Part shown: positions 14,818-23,226 of the stretch, piece after piece | Layout of the letters: each line of letters opens with the position of its first letter | Position numbering within the stretch: the first letter of the stretch is position 1 | From: Bacteroidales bacterium | GTDB lineage: Bacteria > Bacteroidota > Bacteroidia > Bacteroidales > UBA932 | Assembly (NCBI GenBank): GCA_017549505.1 | Contig: JAFYUS010000003.1 | Location: 1-64,000, forward strand | Reading direction: 5' to 3' | DNA: 64,000 nucleotides | Made by a program: the position numbers and the translations under genes | Notes under the pieces: generated by a model | The model's input: only the letters and a program-made list of their open reading frames with translations | Databases searched by the model: none | Told to the model about the DNA's origin: nothing

Positions 14818-15900
14818 TTATTTGACCTTGACGATCTCTACAGGCTGTACCTGAGTCTGGTCAAGAGGATGAGACTGGTACTTTACCTTATGGAAATCTA
14901 TATCCATAAGATCTATGCATCTGATATTGCTGTTCCACGCAGTCCTGTAGTACAACTTCATGGATTTCAGGTCTGTAGCAGCCGTGAACTGAGTCGCGCT
15001 AGGCATATTCTTAGGTATTTCACTCTTTATATGCTGCGAACCGATAGGTATATCGAAGTTGTTCAGGATGTGAAATGCCTGGATAACTGTATCAAAACCC
15101 GTAGCCCATACAGGAGATGTTGTCTGGAAAAATGTAGCACGCACAAATCTTGAAGGAGATGTAAAGTCTCCCGGGAGTCCGAGCATTCCTCCGCCATGTC
15201 CCAACTGCTTCAATGTAATGCCGGGCTTGATCGTGTTATCTGGAGCGGAACCGGGCTGCAGGTTCACATAATTGTTGAGATTTGTCATATGCCATTGGAA
15301 ACCAGGAGCATTGGTGATCACTCCGAGCTTGTTTTCATAGAAGTGAGGTACACCGCCGACAACTTCAAGCACTACCATACGTCCGTTTGGCTCGGTAATC
15401 CTCCAATGTACAGCGCCGATCTTGCTGTCAAGAGTGACAAGGGAAAGTTCTGAAAGTTCTTCCTTTACCTGATCTATGGTAGAACACTGGGAAAGGACCC
15501 ATGAAACGAACTGCATGTCGCAGATCGTCTTGTCGTTGTCGGCAGAATTGTATGGAGCATATTCTCCGTATTGAGGGAAGAAGAACAGACCGGCAGAGAG
15601 ACCCGCCTCATTCACACCTTCGACGACAAAAGGCTCATATTCAGTATAGATTCCCACATAACCATATACACCTTTATATTTGAGTCCATTCTCCCCTGTC
15701 GGAGTATATGACTGATGCATATGTCCTCTTGGAGCAACTACATAACCGCACTGCATAGGAGTGGCAGCCCATTCGACAGTTCGTGCGACAACCCTGCTGC
15801 CGTCTTGAGCAGTCAGACTGATTCCTGTGCATGCACTTGCCTTATCTGCATACAGCGCTACTGCGAACGCCATTGCAATAAATACTATAAAACGTTTCAT
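14818..15900 (-). CDS. Choloylglycine hydrolase / linear amide C-N hydrolase (Ntn hydrolase)
   Basis: This is an exported N-terminal-nucleophile amidase of the bile-salt-hydrolase/penicillin-V-acylase family. The signal peptide ends at ASA and exposes Cys24 as the catalytic nucleophile. Other family landmarks are VARTVEW (Arg40), the ITNAPGFQWHMTNLNNY block around residue 200 and SPSRFVRATF (Arg) near 245. The 360-aa length fits the Gram-negative branch. Members cleave conjugated bile acids, penicillin V or acyl-homoserine lactones, and the sequence alone does not choose between them. It is transcribed alone, divergent from the methyltransferase gene. Confidence 0.88.
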   Translation of the reverse strand: MKRFIVFIAMAFAVALYADKASACTGISLTAQDGSRVVARTVEWAATPMQCGYVVAPRGHMHQSYTPTGENGLKYKGVYGYVGIYTEYEPFVVEGVNEAGLSAGLFFFPQYGEYAPYNSADNDKTICDMQFVSWVLSQCSTIDQVKEELSELSLVTLDSKIGAVHWRITEPNGRMVVLEVVGGVPHFYENKLGVITNAPGFQWHMTNLNNYVNLQPGSAPDNTIKPGITLKQLGHGGGMLGLPGDFTSPSRFVRATFFQTTSPVWATGFDTVIQAFHILNNFDIPIGSQHIKSEIPKNMPSATQFTAATDLKSMKLYYRTAWNSNIRCIDLMDIDFHKVKYQSHPLDQTQVQPVEIVKVK

Positions 15901-15967
15901 ACTATATTATAATTTAATCATCGGCCTGACATATAGCAATGTCCAAGCCAATACGGAAAATTATGTG

Positions 15968-15975
15968 TATCTTTG
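15968..15975 (+). promoter_or_regulatory. -7 box of the THUMP-like methyltransferase gene
   Basis: TATCTTTG matches TAnnTTTG. Its predicted start point is around 15981-15983, which places the longest reading frame (from 15939) upstream of transcription and points to an ATG at 15990 or 15993. Confidence 0.55.
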
Positions 15976-15992
15976 TCCAAATGGAATACATG

Positions 15993-17249
15993 ATGGAACA
16001 GTTGGCAAAGTTCGTTTCGGATCATCTTGGAGATGACACCTCAAAACTGCTGCTTGCAAGGGGCAAGTGGCCGGAAATCGATATGGACCTTGCAGTCAAC
16101 TGTATCGAAAGCAGAAGGAAGCTTAAAGGGAAAGTCCAGGACTGGTACGAGAATCCAAGACTCATATTTCCAGCAAAACTGTCGGCCGAACAGTGCAGCA
16201 GTTCGGCCACAGGACGTTACAAGGCCGCTCTTGCAGAGCGTATTGCCGGAACCTCCGGCCAGGTATGGAAGATCGCTGATTTGACGGGAGGGCTGGGAGT
16301 TGATTCATGGTTCTTCTCTCAAAGAGCGTCAAAAGTATTGTATAACGAAATGCAGGATGGTCTATGCAATGCGGCCGTACATAACTTCAGGGTTCTGGAA
16401 GCGGACAATATCGTTGTAAGCAATAACGCAGTAGGAAACGCTGCTGAACAGGTCTCACCTACTGTCCTTCTTTCTGAATTCGGACCGGACATCGTATATA
16501 TGGATCCGGCAAGACGTGGTGAAGGAGGAAAGAAAGTCTTCCTTATCGAGGAATGTACTCCGGATGTCCTTACTCTTAGGGAAGAGATATTCAAGATTTC
16601 CCGTCATATCCTTATAAAGCTATCTCCTATGGCTGACATTTCAATGGTCTGCGACCGTCTCGGCCCGACCTGCAGAGAGGTGCATGTAGTCGCAACAGGA
16701 GGCGAATGCAAGGAACTTCTCATCTGGATGGACAGGGAGTGGGCAGAAGAATATCATATCCATGCCGTGGAACTGCCGGCTGATTATCCGGAATCAGAGC
16801 CGTCTGTATTCACATTCCGTCCTTCTGAAGAACGCGGATCAACCGCCAGGACAGTCGCAATGACAGATCTGACCGGCAATGACTTCCTCTTTGAACCTGG
16901 CAAAGCTATGATGAAAGCAGGTGCATACAATCTCGTCAGCACAAGGATGGACATCTTAAAGCTTGGAAAATCGACCCATTACTACATTTTCGCTGACTCT
17001 GATAAAATAAATATTCTGAAGAGTCTGGGTAAAGTCTATGAAATCCTGCGATGCCAGCCTTTGGACAAGAGAACGATGAAGACAGCAGGCAAAGACTTCC
17101 CTAAAGCGGAAGTGACTTCCCGCAACCTCCCGATGGACACAGATACCTTACGCAAAAAATTAGGCGTCATCTCAGGAGATGACGCCCATATATTCGGTCT
17201 TAAGTCAGACTCACAAGGGAACCTTATTCTTTGTACCCGTAGAATATGA
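15993..17249 (+). CDS. THUMP-like domain SAM-dependent methyltransferase
   Basis: This is probably an RNA or protein methyltransferase of a conserved but uncharacterised Bacteroidetes family. From this start (418 aa) the SAM-binding motif is DLTGGLGVD at about 96-104. The DPARRG motif at 171-176 stands where amino-methyltransferases carry DPPY/NPPY. The C-terminal 170 residues match the THUMP-like domain placed after the catalytic domain. The frame is open from 15939, but a promoter box at 15968-15975 and the conserved EQLAKFVSDHLGDD opening support the later ATG. It ends one base before the convergent mntP stop. Target is unknown. Confidence 0.8.
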   Translation: MEQLAKFVSDHLGDDTSKLLLARGKWPEIDMDLAVNCIESRRKLKGKVQDWYENPRLIFPAKLSAEQCSSSATGRYKAALAERIAGTSGQVWKIADLTGGLGVDSWFFSQRASKVLYNEMQDGLCNAAVHNFRVLEADNIVVSNNAVGNAAEQVSPTVLLSEFGPDIVYMDPARRGEGGKKVFLIEECTPDVLTLREEIFKISRHILIKLSPMADISMVCDRLGPTCREVHVVATGGECKELLIWMDREWAEEYHIHAVELPADYPESEPSVFTFRPSEERGSTARTVAMTDLTGNDFLFEPGKAMMKAGAYNLVSTRMDILKLGKSTHYYIFADSDKINILKSLGKVYEILRCQPLDKRTMKTAGKDFPKAEVTSRNLPMDTDTLRKKLGVISGDDAHIFGLKSDSQGNLILCTRRI

Positions 17250-17819
17250 TCATGCCCCCAATGTGTGTTCCAACAGAATCTTCAGTCCCATCGCAACAAG
17301 AATAAAACCTCCGGCGAATTCCGCTTTTGATTTCCATCGTGATCCGAAGAAATTTCCGATAAAGATACCGGCTCCGGAAAAAAGAAAGGTTGTTATACCG
17401 ATTAAAAGTATAGCCTCCCAGATATTTACCTGAAGAAACGCGAAGGATACACCTACGGCAAGAGCATCTATACTGGTTGCTACGGCTAATCCAAGCATTG
17501 TCCGGAATGAGAAATCCGGTACCTGACAGCAGCAGACTTCTTCTTCCTTCTGTGTTGATTCCTTTATCATATTGGCACCGATCAGTCCTAAAAGAACAAA
17601 GGCGATCCAGTGGTCAACCGTCCCTACCAATCCGGCAAAACTCACCCCGGCGAGATATCCTATCAAAGGCATAAGTGCCTGAAATCCACCAAACCAGATA
17701 CCGGCCTTCATCACATACTTAAGGCGGACCTTCTGCACAGACAAGCCCTTACAGATTGACACAGCAAAAGCATCCATGGATAGTCCTATAGCTATCACAA
17801 TCAGTTCCGCTATACCCAT
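17250..17819 (-). CDS. mntP: Putative manganese efflux pump MntP
   Basis: The protein exports Mn2+ across the inner membrane. It is 189 aa with six hydrophobic helices and two internally repeated halves. GLSMDAFAVSICKGL near the N-terminus and ATSIDALAVGVSFAF in the second half carry the paired Asp residues typical of MntP. It is last in a minus-strand operon, starting one base after the metallophosphatase gene. No manganese (yybP-ykoY) riboswitch fits in that gap, so control must come from an upstream promoter or another mechanism. Confidence 0.92.
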   Translation of the reverse strand: MGIAELIVIAIGLSMDAFAVSICKGLSVQKVRLKYVMKAGIWFGGFQALMPLIGYLAGVSFAGLVGTVDHWIAFVLLGLIGANMIKESTQKEEEVCCCQVPDFSFRTMLGLAVATSIDALAVGVSFAFLQVNIWEAILLIGITTFLFSGAGIFIGNFFGSRWKSKAEFAGGFILVAMGLKILLEHTLGA

Positions 17820-17820
17820 C

Positions 17821-18630
17821 TTAGTATGCCACTTTAAGATTTCCCACGCTCATTCCCCAGCACCAGTCCTGTACGATGACGACATCTTTTCCGTCAAGAT
17901 CGGCAACCACTTCCATAGATTCCAGCTGTGTATGCGAATGTCCTCCCACAATCACATCTACATTACGTATCTGAGATGCGGTCTCCTTGTCACCGGAGAA
18001 TCCCAGATGGCTCAGACAGAAGACAAGGTCACATCCTTTCTCATTCTTAAGATATGCGGCATATCTGTTCACGACTTCTGCAGGATCCTGATATTCAAGA
18101 TTTCCGACAAGTTTCATATCCACAACTCTGGTTATGTCAGTCAAAAGGCCTATAATTCCTATCTTAAGTCCGCTCCTGCGTACTATTACATAAGGTTTTA
18201 CATGTCCTTCGAGAGGAGTGCCGTTGAAATCATAGTTTGCACATACGACATCTGCTTTCAGATTGCCGAGACGGCGAGCAAGTTCTACTATACCATTGTC
18301 AAATTCATGGTTTCCCAAGGCTACCACATCGAATTTCATGGAATTCATGACATCAATCTCGATATTTCCACCCAATTCCGTGAAATATGATGTACCCTGA
18401 CCGAAATCCCCGGCATGGAGAAGAAGGACATTCTTCTTTCCGTCAGCTCTACGAACGCTGTCTACATATGCAGCCTGCTCAACGACACCGCCAAGGCCTT
18501 TATATTCTCCGGAACGCTGAGGATCGACATGGCTGTGGGTGTCATTGAAATGAAGCACGGTAAGGCTCTGTGCATCAAGCGATATCACTGTCAGGACAGC
18601 CGCTATGATCAAAATGGTCTTCTTCATCAT
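17821..18630 (-). CDS. 5'-nucleotidase N-terminal half: calcineurin-like metallophosphatase
   Basis: This is a periplasmic metallophosphoesterase (signal peptide about residues 1-20). Two-metal motifs appear in order: FNDTHSHVD, HAGDFGQG, GNHEFDNG, and GGHSHTQ near residue 230. These equal the catalytic domain of UshA-type 5'-nucleotidases. At 269 aa the substrate-binding C-terminal domain is missing; it is encoded by the gene immediately upstream. The ATG overlaps that gene's TAA by one base, with GGAGGA just upstream. Together they likely form a two-chain nucleotidase; the precise substrate is open. Confidence 0.88.
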   Translation of the reverse strand: MMKKTILIIAAVLTVISLDAQSLTVLHFNDTHSHVDPQRSGEYKGLGGVVEQAAYVDSVRRADGKKNVLLLHAGDFGQGTSYFTELGGNIEIDVMNSMKFDVVALGNHEFDNGIVELARRLGNLKADVVCANYDFNGTPLEGHVKPYVIVRRSGLKIGIIGLLTDITRVVDMKLVGNLEYQDPAEVVNRYAAYLKNEKGCDLVFCLSHLGFSGDKETASQIRNVDVIVGGHSHTQLESMEVVADLDGKDVVIVQDWCWGMSVGNLKVAY

Positions 18631-19502
18631 TATTTCCTCCTTTTATAATTCCTGACCTCTACCCTTCCATCCTTCTCATATTCGATCGCTCGTCCTGCTG
18701 CAGTCTCTGCCTGTACATATTCAAGTACAGCGTCTATTATCTGCACATCATCATATCTGATAACAGATACGGCATTCTCCTCAAGCTTCAGGCCGTCTCC
18801 TCCGGTAAGAAGGAATGAGATGGTTGCCATTCCATATATCTTTTCGTCATCAAGAGGTTCACCGTCGATCTCTACAGAAACGAGTTTTCCGTCGTCAGCC
18901 ACTACCCTTACTCCACCAAGAACCTGAAAGCGACGAGCTGCCATTTCTTCCAGAATCGCACGAATCTGCTTACCCGTATGTTCTACATATGCAAGCTGGT
19001 TCTTGAAAGGAAACATGGAAAGCATATCATCCAGAATGATTTCACCTTCTGGCATATCAACACGTATACCGCCGAAATTGGCAATGCCTATATGGACCTT
19101 CTTACCAGAAAGTTTCTCTGTCTTTCTCATCAGAAGATCGACAAACCAGTTGGAAAGTTCGCTCTCAGGATAGTGAGCAGACATAGCCTTGGTCGAATAA
19201 CCGATCACATCCTTTACTCTGGCCATCTGAGGCTGCGCATCGATAACCACACGCGCTGTCTTGGCCACGACAGAATTCTTCTTATATACGGTTCCGTCCG
19301 GAGCAATATATTTTCCTCCCTTGAAAACTCCCAGAGCCTCAGGAACATTGTCCTTGGAAGGCGAGATGCATCCGGTCATATGGCCGTCCACCTGTACCGC
19401 CTCCCAGCTGTACTCCTGTCCCCACAAATGTGCGTTTCCCCCAAGAAGTGAAATAAGAACAACAATAATAAATTTAACTTTCATCATCGATATTGAGTTC
19501 AT
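18630..19502 (-). CDS. 5'-nucleotidase C-terminal (substrate-binding) domain protein
   Basis: A separately encoded 5_nucleotid_C domain with its own signal peptide (about residues 6-28). Recognisable parts are KTEKLSGKKVHIGIANFGGIR, where the NFGG-type loop binds the base, and the GDGLKL region near residue 235. It lies directly before the metallophosphatase gene, so the usual domain order of UshA is inverted at gene level. Start could also be 19487 or 19484 (Met6/Met7), which would put the signal peptide nearer the N-terminus. Nucleotide or UDP-sugar scavenging in the periplasm is inferred. Confidence 0.85.
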   Translation of the reverse strand: MNSISMMKVKFIIVVLISLLGGNAHLWGQEYSWEAVQVDGHMTGCISPSKDNVPEALGVFKGGKYIAPDGTVYKKNSVVAKTARVVIDAQPQMARVKDVIGYSTKAMSAHYPESELSNWFVDLLMRKTEKLSGKKVHIGIANFGGIRVDMPEGEIILDDMLSMFPFKNQLAYVEHTGKQIRAILEEMAARRFQVLGGVRVVADDGKLVSVEIDGEPLDDEKIYGMATISFLLTGGDGLKLEENAVSVIRYDDVQIIDAVLEYVQAETAAGRAIEYEKDGRVEVRNYKRRK

Positions 19503-19525
19503 GTTTTATTGACAGCATATGAATA

Positions 19526-20893
19526 CTACTTCTGCTTGAGCCACTTCCAAAGGTCCTTGAAAGTAGTCTTCTTGCCAAACATAAGGATACCGATCTTATA
19601 AATCTTCGCCGACAGCCAACCGCATGCCACGAATGTACCGACAAGCAGTACAATCGACAAAGCCAATTCCCATCCCGGCACTCCGAAAGGAATACGCGCA
19701 AGCATGACGATAGGAGATGTCAACGGTATCATCGATCCCCACCATACTACGGCACTGTCCGGAGCATTGAATGCATATAGAGCCACAAAGAATGCAAGCA
19801 TCAGAGGGATGGTTACAGGAAGCTGAAGCTGGTTGGTATCAGCTTCGTTCTCAACAGCAGAACCTATAGCAGCAAAAAGAGATGCATAAAGAAGATAACC
19901 AAGAGCAAAATAGATTACAAAGGCAAGAATCATCTGACCCCAGTTGATGTTGCCGAGAGTGCTGATTACCGCTCCCATACCACTTTCAGCGGCCATAGCT
20001 TCGGTCATCTCCTGCATATCCACACCACCCATCTGCATCTGGGAGGTCATCTGCATCATCTGTTCTGTCTGCTCAGGATCACCCATAAGCGAATCGAATC
20101 CTACAAATGCCGAGAATCCTCCGACAAGAAGCAAAGTCAGGACGATCCACAGGAAGAACTGCGTAAGAGCCACGCAGGCCACACCGATGATCTTGCCGAA
20201 CATGAGTTCGGTTGCCTTGACAGATGAAACAAGCACTTCAACTACTCTGCTGGACTTTTCCTCGATGACACTCTGCATCACCATTCCGGAGAAGAGGGCA
20301 ATGAACATGTAGATGATGATGGAAAGGACCATAGAGATGATCATATAGACCTCAGATGAAGTGATCTGCTCTTCTCCTGACTCGTCAAGTGTATATGTAG
20401 ATACAGAGACATCAGCTTTCACATCCTCCATGATCTGTTTGAGATCGCCCATATCGTAGAGAGAGATCCTGTAATCCTCGACAGCCTCTTCTGCACGCGA
20501 ACCTATCCTGTCCTTGAGGTCGACACTCAGCGGTTTGTTGGAATATGAAACCACAGATACTGTCTTTGCCACACTGTCAAGCGGCGACACGACCACAAGA
20601 GCATCAAGTCCAAGAGATTCGAAACGAATCTTCATCGAATCTACCGGCTCTGACGAATAGTCTTCATACGTAACAGCGTCACTGTCTTCAAGATATGGAA
20701 GAACGATGCCAGACTGGTCCACTACAGCAATCTTCTTTCCTTCATCCTTCGCCATGAACATTATGACGCTAGGTAGTATACACATTGCGGCAAATAGTAT
20801 AGGTACGAGGAAAGTAGTGAGAAGGAATGATTTCTTCTTTACACGTGTCAGATACTCTCGCGATATGATTATGCCAAGATTCTTCATTTTCAT
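19526..20893 (-). CDS. ABC-2 type exporter permease (NatB-like)
   Basis: This is the membrane subunit of an ABC exporter, partner of the ATPase encoded 3 bases upstream. The layout is typical: a first helix near residues 23-47 preceded by REYLTRVKKKSF, then a large extracytoplasmic domain (about 50-185), then five to six C-terminal helices from about 185 onward. A Met/Gln-rich loop (about 270-300) is inserted between helices. At 455 aa it fits NatB-type Na+/drug exporters; substrate unknown. Confidence 0.88.
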   Translation of the reverse strand: MKMKNLGIIISREYLTRVKKKSFLLTTFLVPILFAAMCILPSVIMFMAKDEGKKIAVVDQSGIVLPYLEDSDAVTYEDYSSEPVDSMKIRFESLGLDALVVVSPLDSVAKTVSVVSYSNKPLSVDLKDRIGSRAEEAVEDYRISLYDMGDLKQIMEDVKADVSVSTYTLDESGEEQITSSEVYMIISMVLSIIIYMFIALFSGMVMQSVIEEKSSRVVEVLVSSVKATELMFGKIIGVACVALTQFFLWIVLTLLLVGGFSAFVGFDSLMGDPEQTEQMMQMTSQMQMGGVDMQEMTEAMAAESGMGAVISTLGNINWGQMILAFVIYFALGYLLYASLFAAIGSAVENEADTNQLQLPVTIPLMLAFFVALYAFNAPDSAVVWWGSMIPLTSPIVMLARIPFGVPGWELALSIVLLVGTFVACGWLSAKIYKIGILMFGKKTTFKDLWKWLKQK

Positions 20894-20896
20894 AGC

Positions 20897-21811
20897 TTAT
20901 TCCTCCTCTGTAACTAATTTGATGAATATATCGTTCATTCTCGGAACAAGCTCCTTGAATGAGTTTACTGTAAGTCCTTGAGCAATAACGGCCTTGAGAG
21001 CATCATTGCTGCCGGTTCCGGCTTCCAGGGCAAGAACTGCTGTATGTCTTCCGGCATCATCCCTGTCGGAAAGAACCTTGAAGATTCCAGGTTCAGACTG
21101 TACTGTCAGTCGGTCAGTATAGATAAGTTCCACATTATTGTTTCCGTATTTGCGTCGTATTTCATCGACACCTCCGGAAATTACTACATGTGACTTGTTG
21201 ATGAGAGCGATATTATCGCAAAGCTCTTCTACTGATTCCATGTTGTGGGTAGAAAGTATGATTGTCGATCCTTCATCTTTGAGACGAAGAATCTCTTCAC
21301 GGATGAGCTGGGCATTTACAGGGTCAAAACCTGAGAACGGTTCATCAAGGATAAGGAGAGAAGGCTTATGGACAACGGTTGTGATGAACTGTACCTTCTG
21401 GGCCATACCCTTGGAAAGTTCCTCTACCTTCTTGTTCCACCAGCTCTCTATGCCGAACTTCACGAACCATTTCTTAAGTTCCTTTGCAGCTTCTCTCTGT
21501 GACATTCCCTTGAGCTGCGCAAAGTACATGGCCTGGTCACCTACCTTCATCTTGCGGTAAAGTCCGCGTTCCTCAGGAAGATATCCGATCTTTTCGACAT
21601 CGTCCTGCGTGATCGGACGACCGTCGAAAAGGACAGAGCCTGAATTAGGGATGGTAATACGGTTGATTATACGTATCAACGTGGTCTTGCCGGCCCCGTT
21701 AGGGCCAAGCAGACCGAATATCTTGCCTTTCGGGATGTCTACCGAAACATGATCAAGAGCGACTTTCTCGCCGAAGCTCTTGCAGACATCTTTACATCGG
21801 ATCAATTCCAT
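20897..21811 (-). CDS. ABC exporter ATP-binding subunit (NatA-like)
   Basis: This is a cytosolic nucleotide-binding subunit with Walker A GPNGAGKTT (36-44), signature LSKGMAQK (a usual variant in this subgroup), Walker B LLILDEPFSGFDP and the switch histidine in STHNM. The C-terminal 80 residues form a DUF4162-like tail. It follows holA by 13 bases and precedes the permease by 3 bases, so all are probably one transcript. Confidence 0.92.
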   Translation of the reverse strand: MELIRCKDVCKSFGEKVALDHVSVDIPKGKIFGLLGPNGAGKTTLIRIINRITIPNSGSVLFDGRPITQDDVEKIGYLPEERGLYRKMKVGDQAMYFAQLKGMSQREAAKELKKWFVKFGIESWWNKKVEELSKGMAQKVQFITTVVHKPSLLILDEPFSGFDPVNAQLIREEILRLKDEGSTIILSTHNMESVEELCDNIALINKSHVVISGGVDEIRRKYGNNNVELIYTDRLTVQSEPGIFKVLSDRDDAGRHTAVLALEAGTGSNDALKAVIAQGLTVNSFKELVPRMNDIFIKLVTEEE

Positions 21812-21824
21812 AGTCTTATATGTT

Positions 21825-22865
21825 TTATACGTTCAATATCTTAGCTGTAAGTTCGACCATAAGTTCAGCAGGAGTAGCTTCACCGACATCTCCACCCTTT
21901 CCTTTATAATCGTATTCCCTCAGAAGCGAGATTACCGCCATGCATTTTGTCAGAGGGTAGTTGCGCACGGCCGTATCATATTCCGAAAAGAAGTATGGAT
22001 TGACTCCCAGGACCTTTGACTTCTGTTCGTTTGTCGGACGCTGGGTCTTCATCAGGAGCGCATTGTACTTCAGTATCCTGTAGAAATGTGTATAGAAGGC
22101 ACTGACGGCCATCGGCATGGCAAACTTGGCAGATGAACCCATATAAGCGGCAATCCTCAATGCTTTCGCCGAGTTCTTCATGGACAGTTCCTTGGTAAGC
22201 TCGAATATGCTGAACTGACGGCTTATACCGACATTCTTCTCTATATCGGATGCAGACACCTCTGTAACACCTTCAGGGAGATTCTTAAGCATCTTCTCTG
22301 TCTCAATAGCTATCTTATTGAGATCCGTACCCGCGTGCTCGGCGAGAAGTGCAGCGGCATCAGGAGCAATGGCAAGTCCTTTGGTCCGATAGAACATCGA
22401 AATCCACTTTGGCATTTCAAAGTCCCTCAACGCCTGCGAATCCACAACAGTTCCCATCTTGGATACAGTCTTGTAAAGAGATTTCCTCTTGTCAGCAGAA
22501 GCGCCATGCATTGCTATGACAAGCACAGTCGACTCAAGAGGATTCTGACAATAAACAGCCAGTTCTTCAAGAGATTTCATCATCTGGGCTTCCTTGACGA
22601 CCACAAGCTGTCTTTCAGCAAACATCGGATAGCGACGTGCAGCTGTGATCACCGCATCGGCATCGACATCAGCACCATAACACACCGTCTGGTTGAAGTC
22701 CCTTTCGCTTTCGTCAAGACAATATTCCAGAACAGCATCGCATACCATATCCACATAATACGGTTCATCTCCCATCAGGAGATAAACCGGACTGAAGATG
22801 CCGCTGCGGGCATCCTGAACTATCTGTCTGCACTGAGTGTCAGTCTCTACAAATCCTTTTGCCAT
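21825..22865 (-). CDS. holA: DNA polymerase III delta subunit
   Basis: This is the clamp-loader subunit that opens the beta sliding clamp. The 346-aa protein has the expected opening (SPVYLLMGDEPYYVD, where the degenerate P-loop of HolA lies). It also has AERQLVVVKEAQMM and the conserved TDLNKIAIETEKML and SIFELTKELSMKNSAKAL stretches of the middle and C-terminal domains. It is first gene of a long minus-strand operon. The promoter box TATCTTTG ends only 7 bases before the ATG, suggesting a leaderless transcript, and no other Met is near. Confidence 0.92.
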   Translation of the reverse strand: MAKGFVETDTQCRQIVQDARSGIFSPVYLLMGDEPYYVDMVCDAVLEYCLDESERDFNQTVCYGADVDADAVITAARRYPMFAERQLVVVKEAQMMKSLEELAVYCQNPLESTVLVIAMHGASADKRKSLYKTVSKMGTVVDSQALRDFEMPKWISMFYRTKGLAIAPDAAALLAEHAGTDLNKIAIETEKMLKNLPEGVTEVSASDIEKNVGISRQFSIFELTKELSMKNSAKALRIAAYMGSSAKFAMPMAVSAFYTHFYRILKYNALLMKTQRPTNEQKSKVLGVNPYFFSEYDTAVRNYPLTKCMAVISLLREYDYKGKGGDVGEATPAELMVELTAKILNV

Positions 22866-22872
22866 AATCTTA

Positions 22873-22880
22873 CAAAGATA
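22873..22880 (-). promoter_or_regulatory. -7 box of the holA operon
   Basis: On the minus strand TATCTTTG, a full TAnnTTTG match, ends 7 bases before the holA ATG at 22865. Transcription would then start at or within a base or two of the start codon. Confidence 0.6.
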
Positions 22881-22894
22881 AGAAGATTATAACA

Positions 22895-22932
22895 AAAATG
22901 AAAGGCACCCGGATTCAGGTGCCTTTCATTTT
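22895..22932 (-). terminator. Strong intrinsic terminator after hpf
   Basis: A perfect 15-bp stem (22895-22909 with 22918-22932) with an 8-base loop, followed on the minus strand by a T-run, separates the hpf operon from the holA promoter that begins about 15 bases further on. Confidence 0.9.
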
Positions 22933-22935
22933 CAA

Positions 22936-23226
22936 TTATTCTGCTCTCTTCTCTTTTTCTTTCACAAGTTTCTCTTTGAGAATGTCAGCGCAGTCGACTA
23001 CTGCGTCCTCGAAGGTCTTGGCATTCTTCTCGACCACAATCGTACGGCCTGGAATCGAAACCACAACCTTTACATTCTTGTTTTCGTGGTCTGGAAGTAA
23101 TGACAGTGCCACATCTACTCCTGTTACTGCATCATAGAACTTCTCGATCCTTGAGAACTTCTTCTCGATAAAGTCCAACAGTTTCTGATCTGCATTGAAC
23201 TTGATGCTCTGAACTCTAATCTCCAT
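22936..23226 (-). CDS. hpf: Ribosome hibernation-promoting factor (HPF/RaiA family, short form)
   Basis: The protein binds the 30S decoding region and protects or inactivates ribosomes in stationary phase. From the ATG at 23226 it is 96 aa, beginning MEIRVQSIKFNADQ, with the HPF beta-alpha fold and the FSRIEKFYDAVTGVDV segment. It ends in a Lys/Glu-rich tail. The reading frame is open to 23265, but the family start and the 11-bp overlap with the end of xerC favour 23226. A strong terminator follows. Confidence 0.9.
   Translation of the reverse strand: MEIRVQSIKFNADQKLLDFIEKKFSRIEKFYDAVTGVDVALSLLPDHENKNVKVVVSIPGRTIVVEKNAKTFEDAVVDCADILKEKLVKEKEKRAE

Noticed and set aside
3681-15900. A bile-acid system made of the BASS transporter and the choloylglycine-hydrolase-family enzyme
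   Set aside because: The two genes are 10 kb apart, on opposite strands, in different transcription units. Both families have many other substrates, so linkage is not supported.
17819-17821. yybP-ykoY manganese riboswitch upstream of mntP
   Set aside because: mntP starts one base after the preceding gene; there is no untranslated leader.
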